A stretch of 64,000 nucleotides of DNA from Patagioenas fasciata. Taxonomy: Eukaryota > Chordata > Aves > Columbiformes > Columbidae. Shown piece after piece: positions 25,815-39,445 of this stretch (positions are counted from its first letter, which is position 1; each line of letters starts with the position of its first letter). Where the stretch lies: the NCBI RefSeq assembly GCF_037038585.1, contig NC_092560.1, positions 84,723,549 through 84,787,548 on the forward strand, read 5' to 3'. The position numbers were made by a program, and so were the translations under genes. Under the pieces are notes generated by a model. It did no database searches and had not been told where the DNA came from. It saw only the letters and a list, made by a program, of their open reading frames with translations.

Positions 25815-26568
25815 ACTGGGGACATTCGAGGGTCCCCTCCTTCCCAAATCCTCCTGCCTGACCCACATCCCCCCCAAGCTGCCAACCACATCCAAGGCTC
25901 ATCTGGCTGAGCACAGCCCTTCCTCCCCATGCAAACCTCCGAATAAGTGGCAATCTGATGTCCTCCCTAGTTTTTCATTTCCTGAGCTGTTTTAAGAACT
26001 TGCACCTGTGTAATAACCAAATACCAGGTTAAAATTGATACCAGCCTTCCAGGAGGTTGCTTGACCCACCCTGGCTTTAAACGCAATCTGTGAATGGATA
26101 AATTTTAATCCTTCACACATATTTTCTCCCTTGGAAATGCGCTACGTGTTGCTGGCGTGTAGGAGAAAACGGAACAAAAATGAATAAGAAACCCGTGCTA
26201 TCAGACTTCCTTAAATGAGTATTTTCTAATAAGAAACTGAACAAGGAGATGGAGAGAGTGAAGGAGCACAGAGGAATAACAACACCCTGCACACCCACAA
26301 ACCTCAAATCCACCTCCACCCCGAGTCCCACTGGCCAGGACCCCGATATCCCCACAGGGAGGCAGATGAACAAACTTCTTCCTTTTGCACTTCTTCCCTT
26401 TTTTAATCCCAGCAAAGTGTTTCTGTAAAGAACAAATCCTGACGGGTGTGTTGCCGGAGCCGGCCGGCCCCAACCAGCACAGACAATACCCGGGGCTGTG
26501 GGAACCGCGGCGCAGGAAGGAGCCGGGACCAGCAACAGCTGCAGCGTCTGCTTCTGCTCCACCAAAAC
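25815..26568. other. Intergenic, no gene seen
   Basis: Unique sequence; no gene recognised. Confidence 0.5.
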
Positions 26569-26569
26569 C

Positions 26570-27505
26570 ATCGCCCTGCAAAGCATCACCCTGAAACCCA
26601 GCACCCTGCAGAACATCATCCTGAAACCCAGCACCCTGCAGAACATCACCCTGCAGAACATCACCCTGAAACCCGGCACCCTGCAAACCCATCACCCTGC
26701 CAAACATCACCCTGAAACTCGGCACCCTGCCAAACATCACCCTGCAGAACATCACCCTGTAAACACATCACCCTGCAGAACATCACCCTGTAAACCCATC
26801 ACCCTGCAGAACATCATCCTGAAACCCGGCACCCTGCCAAACATCACCCTGAAACCTGGCACTCTGCAGAACATCACCCTGCAAACCCAGCACCCTGCCA
26901 AACATCACCCTGAAACCTGGCACAATGCAGAACATCACCCTGAAACACGTCACCCTGCAAACCCATCACCCTGCAGAACATCACCCTGAAATCCATCACC
27001 CTGCAAAGCATCACCCTGAAACCTGGCACCCTGCAAACCCATCACCCTGCAGAACATCACCCTGAAATCCATCACCCTGCAAAGCATCACCCTGAAACCT
27101 GGCACCCTGCAAACCCATCACCCTGCAGAACATCACCCTGCAACCCGTCACCCTGCAAACCCATCACCCTGCAGAACATCACCCTGAAACCTGGCACAAT
27201 GCAGAACATCACCCTGCAACCCGTCACCCTGAAACCCATCACCCTGCAAAGCTCACCCTGAAACCCGTCACCCTGCAAACCCATCACCCTGCAGAACAGC
27301 ACCCTGCAAACCCATCACCCTGCAGAACATCACCCTGAAACCCAGCACCCTGCAAACCCAGCACCTTGCAGAACATCACCCTGAAACCCAGCACCCTGCA
27401 AGCCATCACCCTGAAACCCGGCACCCTGCAAACCTGGCACCCTGCAGAACATCACCCTGAAACCCATCACCCTGCAAACCCATCACCCTGCAAACCCACC
27501 ACCAG
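26570..27505. repeat. 15-bp minisatellite (CATCACCCTGCAGAA / CATCACCCTGAAACC)
   Basis: About 60 units of roughly 15 bp with a constant CACCCTG core and alternating endings CAGAA, CAAAC and GAAAC. Some units have GGCACCCTG or AGCACCCTG in place of CATCACCCTG. The minus-strand frames rich in FCRVMGLQG are repeat artefacts. Confidence 0.96.
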
Positions 27506-27509
27506 CACG

Positions 27510-30500
27510 GAGGGGCTGACGCGATGCTGAGGGGCATCGCATCTGAGGAACGACAGGGGAGCACCCGCTGCTGTTCCACATCATGCAGCAGCAGAACCAA
27601 TGCACCCAAATTAACTCAGAAAGGCATCGCCTGCAAAATTTGCAGCCGCCCGAATGGAGTAGATGATTTCTGGCCTTCTCCAAAGCAGGGCTGGGGAAGC
27701 TGGCATAAAGGGATGTGTCTAGGAGATGCGTCGCCCTCCACTGAGTATCTGCTCAATTTATACCGAGTCCCCACTGCTCATAACGCACCAGCACCAAGCC
27801 CTGGCAGTAGGGCTCCAGATTTTTGGCTCCCCTCCATCCCGAAGCCCCGGCATCGATTGGATAAACCTATTTAAAAAAAAACCGATCTAGAATGACTAAA
27901 CACAAATTAGAAGTCGGATGATATAATTTCTCCTGCTAACAGCGCATCAGAGGGATGCGGGAAGACGCTTGCTCAACACACAGGAAGGAATGCCGATGAG
28001 AAATGAGTCAGCAGCGGCAGCAGGATGAATCCACAGTTGTCTCAATCAAAGCCGACTGCTTATTTACCCATCTGGGATGAATTTCTGTGCTTTGTGCGAG
28101 GAGCGAGCAGCAAGGGGCTGATGGGAGCCTGCATTCCTGCGCAACGTGGCTAATTCGGCTTGCTGGAGTAATTTGCACTCGCGGGCTGAGAAGGGGCTTG
28201 GAGGTAGAGCCACTGCAAAGCGGCAGCGAGTTTCCGATGAAAATTCGAGGAATGGAGTGAAAAAGAAAGGTTTTAATGGGGGGAATCAATGGTGATGTGT
28301 TCCACGAGGGGCTGGCACGTGGTGAGGTACAAGGACATGGCACTTGGTGAGGGACACGTGTGTCCTGGGGCAGGTCCAGCCGGGAGAAAAGATAAAGATC
28401 AATGCCCACAGTTCTGAGCAGACAAGATGAAGTACCTGTTCCTTTCCTCGGGGGATCCCCATGCCCAAAAGCATCACTGAAAAGCCAGGAATTCACTAAT
28501 CCGCAGCTCAATAGAGAGAAGAAAGGCTGGAGAAGTCAGGAGGGTCTTGGGCTTTGTTTATATGTTGTATAAGTTCCTCTAACAGAGAGATTTCACAGGA
28601 AGAGTGGATGAGTTATCTGGAAATACAGATGGTGCTATTGGAAACGCTCAGTTTTTTAAACGCCCTAAAGAACCCAGTAAGGCTTTCATTTCAAAACAAA
28701 ACAAAGAAAACTTGTCTATAAGCAAATAAACGCATCACTTTCCATCTTTACAAACATGTCAATTTACTGCTCACCCATCCTGGGGTGAGTTCTCAGCATC
28801 CACATCTCCAGCCTGTAACCCACCCAGGGGACGCTGCATGGTTGGCCCCATCGAGGAGTAATTTCCCCCCCCATCTGATTTTCACCCTCTTGGCCCAGGT
28901 AACCATTGAGGACCCGTTTGCTGGACACCGGAGCGAGGCGGGTGGTCAGTGCTGGGGCCATAAGGATGGATAACGGGCTGGAACAAGGCGCCGGGTGCCG
29001 GCGGCTCCTCAGCTGGCGCCCGTTATCATTTCGTACCTCCAGCCACTTCAAACAGCAGCCACTTCAAGAGAGCCACGAGCACTCACAGCCACGGCGGGTC
29101 TGCCTCTAATTACGCCGGCTCTGATGTGTAACATCCTGAGCATCCCCCGGCCCCACCGACTTCCCACCAACAGCATCAAAGGGGGACGGGGCCGGCAGCC
29201 CCGGGATGGGCTGGGGGTACCTGGGATGAGCATGAAGAACATTTGGCCAAACCCACCCTGAAACCCTCTCCATTTCCTCCCACACCAGCACCAAACCCAG
29301 CTCATTCCCACCACGTTTCAAAAGCAATATTGATTTTTTTTTTAAGAGCATAACTCTTTTAATCCGAACCACATTTTCGCAAATGAGCCGCTAAATATTT
29401 GCTGTGTCTTTCTTTTTTTCCCCCCCGAAATAAATCCTGCGCGCCAGATCCTCTTTGGACGTAACTCATTGCAGCTTAAAACGAATTAACTCCGTTCACA
29501 CCAGCCTTTTGTTTCACAAGCCCCTGCTCCCCTCCCTGAGGAAGAAACGCGTGTTTTGCTGATGAACAGAGCTTTTCCAAGTATTATCGTTATTCCTGTG
29601 ACACAGATAAATCACTCTTTGCATTTATTAACTCCTCATCCTCGTGCTATGGGATGGGGCGGGGGGTCCCTACCCTGGGTACCACCTGCCTGTGGGGACA
29701 TCAAACTGTCCCCATCATGGGGAGGTGACCAAAGGGCTGGGAGCACTTGCCGGGATCTCTAGAGGTTTAAGAGCGCTTGCTTATCCTTATCACGATGCTC
29801 CAAATCTGATAGTCTTATTTCTCAGCCACAATAAGTTCAATTGCCAGCAGATAAGACTGGCTCAGCAGTCTTGCGTTTTCGTTAATCTCCGATTAATTTT
29901 AATGATCTTTCAGCCCCTTTTATTCCACATTACTCAGGACTTTCACATAATCTTCGTGTCTAAGCGCGGCTCCGCTGCCTTTAATCCACGCCGATATTTC
30001 TGCCTCCCCTTGGCGCTCCTCCGCGTGCCACCAAAGCTGCTGGTGTCACCTGCTCATTCCACGGGGCTTCTCACCTTCTTTATTAATTATTGTATTGGCG
30101 CTGCAACCACGTTAACAGACAGCAGGAATTTACGACGCTCATAGAAACCAAAGGCAAAGCAACCACAGCCTGGCTCCACGGGACCTTCCGTCTCCCTCTA
30201 ACAGCACTCATTTTTAGGGAAAAAAGGTCAAATGGGGTGTCCTAGGCTTTGAACACTCGGGGTCCAGCTGCCCATCTGCAGAGGATGCTGGAGCTGGTGG
30301 GCAGCCCAGCGCCCCGGGGCCGCCTGGGTCCCACTGATAAGGGCCCATCAGTCGCGGGTGCCGCTGCCAGGAGGGACGAGCGATGCCAACGCCGCCTTAA
30401 CCGAACAGACACCAAACTCGGGGCACCGCTGCCTCGTGCCAGCCTGAGACACCCCAGTGATGCTCCTCAGGTACCGAGGAAGGCGCTCTGCAAGCCCAAG

Positions 30501-33045
30501 GGACACAGCATCACCCCCAAAATTACCCCCGGTGGGTCCCGTATGCAGCTTCACAATTACTGCGGCATCCAAGGCGCAGCTTTGATTCCTGCACATCTCC
30601 CCAAGCGACGCTCACGCCACCCCGAGTCCCTCAGAAAAACCCCATTAGAAGCATCACCAGCCCTCGGCCAAGCAGGAAAATCCTGCGAACACCCAGCCAA
30701 AGCCTCTGTGCATGGAAACGCCAGCGTGGCCCAGGGGCTTTTGCACTGATCCTCTCTCAGCTCCCAAACACGCTCCAGCTCCTTGTGATCCACACACAGG
30801 GATGGAGCGGGGGGCCAACCACACACCTGGGATGCCCGAGGAATCACATTCACACTGCGTGGAACAGTCCCAACACTCTGCAAGTCTTTTCCCACATCAG
30901 TATGGGCAAAACTAAGGGTCTATCTTGATTAATCACCAGTATTTTCTGTCGCCTTTTAGTCTGGAGTGCTGAGGATATTAATTCTGCCATCCAGGACTCC
31001 TATTTGCCATCACCACCCACTCGACCCAGCTGCTTGCTGGGTGCAGGGTCACGGTGATGCCAGCCATGCACCGGGCTCGAATCTGACCAAAAAGACAATG
31101 ACAATTCAGGGGACGATGGCAAGCAGCGCTATGGGGGTGCTGCACCCCCAGCCTGGATGTAAAGACACAACTAAATCACACAGAGCCCCCCTGTCGCAGC
31201 TGCAGCCACAGCCCAACAGCTTGCGGGCTGCAATGCAATAGTTATTTCCCCCACCCCCTCTCTTTTTTACAAATGCGATTTTTCTCTGTGGATTAGAGCA
31301 TCATTAAGCCCCCCAGACCCGCGTGTCCTACATCACCGGCCCTCACCCCCCGGCTCCAGCACCGGGATGGCAACCACTGCTCCCACCACGGGGATAGCAG
31401 GAGCATCCCAGCATCTCCTGCCCAATATAAACCAAACCCCAACCAACCAAACCCCGGCGACAGTAGCGATAAAGTAGTTTTGGCCTATTTCCGATGATTT
31501 AATCCTCTTTAGACTTCTTTGACTCTCAGGCTTACAGTTATTTAGCGCATTTCGGTAAGTATCTGAGCACACATCTGCACCCAGGTTCGCTTCGGGCGGA
31601 TTTGAGCATGGGGGTGCTTTGCTCCTCCCAGAGGGACGTTGCAATTCGATTTACAGCCATTCTTTCCCAATACGACTTTATTTTGTCTGACAGAACCAAA
31701 TACTCGACCACAAAAAGTTGTTTCTAGCAATATTACGCTTTTATATGGTACTATTAAAAGCAATAAATAGTACTAAAATAAGATTCTGGCTGTTTTTGGA
31801 GTAGAGATGCATTTGCGAGCATCTTTGTGCTGTCCCTCCCCAGGGAAGGTTTTCAGCACCCACAGAACCACGAGCACATCCCGGCTGTGCTGGGGAGGGA
31901 TTGAGAAGGCGGCCGCAGGATTCCTCTTCTAAAGAACAATATTGGCTTAGCGCGGTAAAGAAGATCAATGAGTCCTAGCTAAGGATCTACCCCAGGCATT
32001 TAGCGCTTCCGGAGGGATGCTCTGGGTACCAAACTCAACCTGAGGGATGCTCAGCACCTTCAGCATCGCAGCCCCTCACGGAGGTACAACCCGAACCCCC
32101 TCTTTTTGCTGACAAAGCGGTCCTGTATCAATCCCACCCAGGTTTAAGCCACCCCGCAGCATCGCGGGAGTGTTTCCCGGTCCCATCCCAGCGACAGCCG
32201 ACTACAATCTGATTAACGCTAGATTACAACAGGGTGGGTTTTTAAGAGCTTAAAAGCAGCTCAGGCTACAGAAATCTAGCTGATCGTATCAGCAGCATTT
32301 GAGAAAATCGCCACATAGAAGGGAACGGCAAATTTTGGGCGGTTCTTGCCAAAGGGGCCATTTACTGATAGAGAAACTTTCCAGCCCATTTTGTTCGGTG
32401 TCAGTTTGTATCTGCAGAGACTCCCATGGACCCCCTGCATCGCTCTCCCGGGCAGATCCCTGGCTTGTTTAGGGGCTATTTTGCTGTAATATTTTCATTT
32501 TTCACCAAAAAAGCTTCCAAGTTTGCCCTATGGGGAATGGGAAGACACTGGCAGCTTTACAACACTGCTGATAATTGCACTGGATGGGAAATAAATCAGT
32601 TTTCCAGGGAAGGACGCAGTCCTAACCAGCAATGGGCAGGAATAACCCCCAGAAAGCCCTTTTACCCAGGGAAGCATCTGTTTGCTCTTCTCAGAGGTGC
32701 CTCAAATGGGCGTTCACCCCAAAACTTCCAGTAACGTTGGTATAAGCAGAAAAGAGAGGGAGAAACTGCTAAAGTGATATTAAGAGCACGTAGCGAGTGG
32801 TAGTTGGTAAAGACAAGCAGTTGAAAGAAAAACCAGCACAAGGAAACATTACTGACCTGGGTGGGCGCTACCAGTGCCTGGTCCCTTTGTCCCTTTGTCC
32901 CCTTGTCCCCAGGTGTCCCAGGGCCACCGCGCTGCCGGGCAAACACCAGCAGGTCCTGCAGCAGCCCAGCCCGCACCTGCTGCCAACAGGGCTTTGTTCT
33001 CCAAAACCCGGGCCACACGCTTCCCTACCTTCCCAAGATGCAACT
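27510..33045. other. Intergenic, no gene seen
   Basis: The longest repeat-poor stretch (5.5 kb) left of TCF4. Mixed composition, with AT-rich islands at 28540-28760 and 29330-29620 and a near-perfect 17-bp inverted repeat GGGGGTGCTGCACCCCC at 31133-31149. The plus-strand frames at 29644-30144 and 30249-30749 (166 aa each) resemble no known protein and have no supporting splice context. CCTTTGTCCCCTTGTCCCC-type runs lie at about 32883-32911. Confidence 0.5.
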
Positions 33046-33053
33046 GACCTTTC

Positions 33054-33611
33054 CCATCATCCCCATCATCATCCTCCTCAACATCACCCCCATCATCATC
33101 CCCATCATCATCCCCATCATCACCCCCATCATCATCCCCATCCCCATCATCATCATCCCCATCATCATCATCGTCATCATCCCCATCCCCATCATCATCA
33201 TCCCCATTATTCCCATCATCCCCATCCCCATCTTACCCACCATACCCATCACCCCCATCATCCCCATCATCATCCTCATCCCCATCATCATCATCTTCAT
33301 CCCCATTATCATCATCACCCCCATCCCCATCATCCCCATCTTACCCACCATCGCCATCATCCCCATCATCATCATCATCCCCATTCCCATGATCCCCATC
33401 ATCCCCATCCCCATCTTGCCCACCATCCCCGTCACCCCCATCATCACCATAACCATCCCCAACATCCCCACCATCTCCATCATCCCCATCATCATCATCA
33501 TCCCCATTCCCATGATCCCCATGATCCCCATCCCCATCCTGCCCACCATCCCCGTCACCCCCATCATCACCATAACCATCCCCACCATCCCCACCATCTC
33601 CATCATCCCCA
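33054..33611. repeat. (CCCCATCATC)n minisatellite with 123-bp higher-order repeat
   Basis: Built from ATC and CCCATC units, all in multiples of three. Each frame therefore stays open over hundreds of bases (His/Pro, Ile/Pro and Met/Gly strings on the two strands). In the right half a 123-bp block recurs (ATTCCCATGATCCCC at 33383 and 33506). Confidence 0.95.
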
Positions 33612-33614
33612 GGC

Positions 33615-34914
33615 CCAGGTGTCCACCCTGGGCAGAGCTTTGGGCACTGCTCTGTTTTTCAGCAGAAATACATTAAACCCCCGTCTCTGGACGCAGGACC
33701 CGCAGCTGCTCATCCACCCTCCGGCACTGGCCCGTACACAACAACTATTGGCAAACCCAAAAAGCTGTTTTCACGAGCAGCTGAGAGAGCCGGGCACGAG
33801 ATGTAGTTTTGGGGGGACATCCTGAGGTCGGTGGGTCTTAAACATCACGTACTGTGCTCACACCTCAGAGATTTACAAGCTCCAGACACGCGGGATGGAT
33901 TTACCGGCTCCCTAAAGAATCGATTGAGATGGAGCCAAGTTTCCCCGAGCCATCGGCCACGGGACGGGGCGGGATGATTCCAAACTCTATCTATAAAGAA
34001 TGAAACGCGTTCTCCCACCCTTCAGCTCTTCTATTCTGTTGGAGCCCTGTTGCTCCGTCAGAGATGCTGGTTGACTCTTCATTTGTTTAAAATGACCTAC
34101 TGTCCTGGTCGGGAAGAAAATGGCCGTTAAACACACATAATTTCATTTGCAACAGTCAAACTGCATGGTTCAGTAGCAACAGGTTGTGGTTAGAAGGGTT
34201 AAACGGCAACAAGAAAACTCCTTTCGTTGGCAAAACTAAAGGCGTTATCATTCAATATTCCCCACATTCCGCAACCACCGGCCCCTGTGAGAACGTAGGT
34301 ATCAATAACAACCGAAAATACCCCAAAGACACTGCGTGGATCAATAAATCCTCAGCGCAAAGCTGTGGGAGCTGCGTAAATGTTGTATGAACCTGCCCTC
34401 CCCATCGTTTCTCCAACACCGACCCGAGGCCGTTCCATCAAAATCTCAGCTTGTATGGTCCCACCACCGCAATTTGCACAACTTCGCTATTGAGATGTGA
34501 GGCAAGGAGTTTGTATCGGTCTGAATTCGGTGTTCAGGTCCAACGGTGCCCACCAGAAGAGAACAATCATCATAAAACAAGAACCACGAGGTAGGTTGGG
34601 AAACAAGGCTGGTGGGTTGGGTTTGTGCATCCCCGCTCGCTCCCGCAGGCGCTTTGTGCTCTTCCAAAGGCGTGAAATACAGATTTTGAACTATAGAACA
34701 GAGGAAAACCCAGAGGAGAATGAGAATGAAAATAATCTTGCCTTTTTACAGCACTTTCGGATGCGAACGCGGAGAAAACGCGGCGGTGGGAAGCACAAAG
34801 CACCACCGGGGCACCGCGCACAAACCCCAATGGTTGATATCCCCAAAATGCGCTCTTATTCTAAAAAAAGGCCCCCAAAAGCAGGCAGGGGAAATGAAAG
34901 GCGAGTGTCGGGAA
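33615..34914. other. Intergenic sequence just downstream of TCF4, no gene seen
   Basis: Unique sequence between the (CCCCATCATC)n array and the probable TCF4 cleavage site. A 155-aa plus-strand frame at 34497-34964 overlaps the antisense UTR end and resembles no known protein. Confidence 0.5.
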
Positions 34915-34934
34915 GGGTTTATAAAAATGGCACA

Positions 34935-34940
34935 TTTATT
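34935..34940 (-). terminator. TCF4: Probable distal TCF4 poly(A) signal AATAAA
   Basis: The complement reads CTGTAGCAATAAATGTGCC, at the low-coordinate end of the AT-rich UTR-like block; the character of the sequence changes beyond it. Cleavage would be expected around 34910-34920. No transcript evidence is available here. Confidence 0.55.
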
Positions 34941-36640
34941 GCTACAGAACGGTCATGTACATGACGGCATCGAGTAACTACAGATGAGAAACAGGTACCG
35001 GCCCAACAAGCTGCCCGGGGCGGCTCTGGCTGCGGGAACAACTCCAGCGCGCAACCTGTTCGGCCACTTCTACAAATCAGAAATACACCAAAAAACATGA
35101 AAAAATCGAGGCACTCAGCCACACATTGAAAACAAGGTGTAACTGTTCATTTTTTTTTTCTTTTGTGTGTGTTTTTCCCTTTTTTTCTCTATTTTTTCCC
35201 CCGTTTTTACTGCCGCGCCTACGTGTACAGTCGCAAAAAACGGCCCCGTTGCGACCTACAACTAAAAGGAAAAGCTACCGTACAGTTTCATCTCCATAAC
35301 ACATGGTAAAATAACGTCTTTTAAATAGTAAAATAAAGTAACAAACTTTTACTCAGAATGATTCCAAAAATCTACAAAGAAGAAATATTCAGAATCTGAC
35401 CATTTTTTTTCTTTTTCCGTAATATTCCTGGTATAAAAGGATTGCTCCTGTGAAAAATAAGCCAAATATAGGTCTTTTTATTTTTAAATTTAGTTTTTTT
35501 TTTCTTTTTTTCTCCTACTAGGGTGTACTACAGTCTATTTTATAGCAAAAAGAGCACTAGACAAACGAAGCTTTATAACAAAAAGCCAGGCACTGATACA
35601 TGGTAAATCTCTGCTTGTTTGTTCTCTTATCGTCACTTAATTGCATCACAAGTAACAAGAATGAAAAAGGCCACAGTTCATATATCTTCACCATTACATA
35701 AGTCTATAATACTTGAAATGAGTATGGTCAAACCAGCACTGCACGAATATGGATCAAGTCCCATGAGAAAGAACATCGTTCTGTTTGAAGAAAAACGAAA
35801 AATAACCAATGAACAGAACAAAAAGCCAAAGGAAAAGCTCGGGCCCCCCGGGCCCTGTGCCCCGCTGTGTTGGAATCCATATTCCATATGAATTCATTCC
35901 ATATTCCACCTCTGTGGGTTTTTTTTCCAGTCAACCAGTGGACTAATTCTTACTATTAATCTATTCTTTCCCTTTTTAACGAATATTTTAGCGTTATTCT
36001 CGATTTGTGCTTGTTTCTGCCGCCGTCTCGCCATTCGTGGCTCGGGCGGCGTTGGGACGCGGGTCGCACTCTGCCTGCGGGATGCAAAGGTGAACCCCCC
36101 CGGCCCTGCCCCGGCGCCTTCCCCACCGCCCCCACCCCAAAACACCCTAAAAAAACCCCCCCAAAACCTCGGAAGACTGAATCAGTACAAGTTGCATCAC
36201 TGGTAGGACTGACAGTTGTCGAAACGTTAGTGTTCCTCGCAGCTACACAGAAGACAAATGGTAAAAAAGTTCTAGATGAACAGATTCCCTATTCAGCATA
36301 TTCATAAATTACTTGAATGTGGAGGTGGATCAGTTCGGAAAAAGCTGCTAATTGCGGATTTTGCTTTCTGTCAGAGTTTCTGAGCCCGCTTTCCTCACCG
36401 CAGGGCACGGCTTCGCTAAGGAACCTTCATCACTTTGCTGAGCACCGCCAGCCCCGTCCCCTCGCACGGAGCAGCTGGAGCCGCACGCCTTACCTGGGCT
36501 GGGGAGCACGGGGAGCTCCCACTCACACACTGGGGGTGCCCCTGGAGATCCTGGGCAGCTGGAGCGGAGCTGCGGTGCTGAACGCCGGGATGGACCAGGG
36601 CGCGTCCTGCGGGCAGGCGGGGCCGCGAGCTCGGAGGGGG

Positions 36641-37842
36641 TGGCAGCATCCGTCCCACGGGCAGCATCAGCATCCTGCTGGCATCATCCCACCGGATCCA
36701 TCCTGATGGATCCATCCCGCCGGCAGCATCATCATCCTGCTGGCATCATCCCGCTGGATCCATCCTGCTCGATCCATCCCACTGATAGCATCATCATCCT
36801 GCTGGCATCATCCCGCCGGATCCATCCTGATGGATCCATCCCGCTGGCAGCATCATCATCCTGCTGGCATCATCCCGCCGGATCCATCCTGCTGGATCCA
36901 TCCCGCCGGCAGCATCAGCATCCTGCTGGCATCATCCCGCCGGATCCATCCTGCTGGATCCATCCCGCCGGCAGCATCATCATCCCGCTGGATCCATCCT
37001 GTTGGCATCATCCCACCGGATCCATCCTGCTGGCATCATCCTGCTGGATCCATCCCGCCGGCAGTAGCATCATCCCACTGGATCCATCCTGCTGGCATCA
37101 TCCCACCGGATCCATCCCACTGGCGGCATCAACCATCCCGTTGGATCCATCATCCATCCCACTGGATCCATCCTGCTGGCATCATCATCATCCCACTGGA
37201 TCCATCCTGCTGGCATCATCCCACCGGATCCATCCCACTGGCGGCATCAACCATCCTGCTGGATCCATCATCCATCCCACTGGATCCATCCTGCTGGCAT
37301 CATCATCCCCCCACTGGATCCATCCTGCTGGCATCATCCTGTTGGATCCATCCCGCCGGATCCATCCTGCTGGCAGCATCCTGCCAGATCCATCCCGCTG
37401 GATCCATCCTGCCGGCAGCATCATCATCCTGTTGGCATCATCCGACCAGATCCATCCTGCTGGATCCATCCTGCTGGCATCATCCTGCCAGATCCATCCC
37501 GCTGGATCCATCCTGCTGGATCCGTCCTGCCAGCAGCATCATCATCCTGCTGGCATCATCCGACCGGATCCATCCTGCTGGCATCATCATCATCCTGCTG
37601 GATCTATCCTGCTGGCATCATCTGACCAGATCCATCCTGCTGGATCCATCCTGCTGGATCCATCCTGTTGGCATCATCCTGCCAGATCCATCCTGCTGGA
37701 TCCATCCCGCCGGCAGCATCATCATCCCACCGGATCCATCCCGCCGGCAGCAGCATCATCCTGCTCGCATCATCCCACCGGATCTATCCTGCTGGCACCA
37801 TCCCGCCGGATCCACCCCGCCGCCATCCGTCCCCCGGCGCCG
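36641..37842. repeat. 14-bp BamHI-rich minisatellite with 62-bp higher-order repeat, inside the presumed TCF4 3'UTR
   Basis: Units GGATCCATCCTGCT (14 bp), GGCATCATCCCGCC (14 bp) and GGCAGCATCATCATCCTGCT (20 bp) are combined; 14+14+14+20 gives a 62-bp higher-order unit, clear at 36800-36990. Dozens of palindromic GGATCC sites are present. The 373- and 401-aa frames (Ile/Leu/Asp/Pro/Ser/Cys/His strings) are artefacts. Confidence 0.96.
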
Positions 37843-39149
37843 TGAGCATCACCCCGAGCTGCTCCTCGACTTCAGCGCCAGACCTTTTCTAATTTCAGTT
37901 CCAGAAGCTAAACCTGTCATTTATTTTCTGTCCACGGATGGCTGCAAATAATCACGAGGTTGGTGGTCTCACTCCGTTTGGTGTTTCGCACGGGCAGCGC
38001 GGTCCCGAGCGTCTCAGGGATGGTCCCGGCGGGACGCACCGGCTCGGTGCTCTCCTGGAGAACACATCTATGGCTTGTTGGCGGGCATCCGGAGGAGAAG
38101 CCGCGCGGCGCGGAGCGGAGCGGCAGAGCCGGGCTCAAGCTTTGTTAATCCCCCTCTCAGCTAAACCTGCTCCGAGTGCCCCGGCGGGCCAATCCACCTC
38201 CACATTTGAGAAACTTATCGACAAATCAAAGCACTGCGAAAGTTTCCTCGCTACTGGACATATTTACAGTTCTCAGCACGCACACAGCTAATCCGAATGG
38301 GATGGGGATGTCGGAGGTGAGCACGTGGTACCTATCGGATTTGTTCTTCACGTTTTTTTCAGAAACAAACATAAACTTCAGATTCTTGTATCTCACTATT
38401 TCATTTCAATGAGACTTTTGTTCTGTTTTCAACCACACAGATTTTTATAAACAAAAGAACCGATACAATGTATTAAAACACATAATAACAAGAGTCTACA
38501 TGTAAAAATATAACTTTTACATACACAATTTCAAAATAATGATACGTTTGCCATTTGTTGCATAAAATTTACAAATGTCTTTTCATTACTATATAACTGG
38601 CAAAACAGGAGAACAGATGGAACATTTAGACCGTCCGATGGATTTATGGCATTTATTCAGTGTCTATTGATAGGTGGGAAGAAAAACCTACTCCGTTTTA
38701 TTTCCAATACATGCCAGGTTGGTGTGGCTGTAAAAATAGAGACTGGAACTCGAGACAAAAGGATGCTGACAAATACTTCACTAGGAGCACTATCTGGTAA
38801 TCGTACTGTACACCAAAGTCCAGCGTTAATCCGGATTCACTACGGAAGTTGGTTCGGTTGTGCCCAGACTTCAAAGCCAGTTCTCTGATGAGCTGCTGTG
38901 CCACGTATGTCGCTATTAAACACGTTAAGTAAAAACTTCATTCGTACTGGCCAGAGAAAATACTGCTCTACCACCCCTCCTGGACAAAGTGCAACTTAAT
39001 GCTTTAGGACTCATAAGGCTTGTTAGAATAATGCTGCATGATGACCAAAAATTGGCATTTCACAAAGAAAGGAGGAGGCAGCGAGTGGTCTACACTTAAA
39101 TAATCCACTTAAAAACGCAACGCAACAACGGAAAAAGGAAACCGACCGG

Positions 39150-39445
39150 ATCTAGCACGCTACTTGCGATCCCCCCCGCCCCGCCACGGTCCCCCCGGCC
39201 CCCCGGTCTGAGCGCGGACTCAGGCGGGGGACGCGGCACCCGCCGCGGGCTCGCGGCCACTTCCAGCATGTCATGGGTTTGTGGTTTTTATTGGTTTGTG
39301 TGGTTTTTCCCGATGATAGAAACATTGGAAGGCACAGTGGTAACGATTTGTAGCATTCTAACCTTGTACCTCTGAAAATCCCAGAACAAAAGGGGGGAGT
39401 GGAGCGGCCGGGGGGGGGCGCTCCCGCCGTCCCCTCCGCCCCACG
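39150..39445. other. GC-rich patches within the TCF4 3'UTR
   Basis: Two short C/G-rich patches (about 39167-39255 and 39395-39445, for example CCCCCCCGCCCCGCCACGG and GGCCGGGGGGGGGCGCTCCC) interrupt otherwise AT-rich UTR sequence. They could be lineage-specific expansions. Confidence 0.6.

Noticed and set aside
30249-30749. 166-aa plus-strand frame in intergenic DNA
   Set aside because: No recognisable domain or conservation; GC-rich unique DNA commonly yields frames of this size by chance.
1-34914. tRNA, snRNA or miRNA genes
   Set aside because: No cloverleaf with A and B boxes, Sm-site structure or familiar miRNA hairpin was recognised by eye; a covariance-model search (Infernal/tRNAscan) would be needed to exclude them.
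36640-37951. 401- and 373-aa frames in the BamHI-rich array
   Set aside because: Repeat artefacts inside the presumed TCF4 3'UTR, on the opposite strand.
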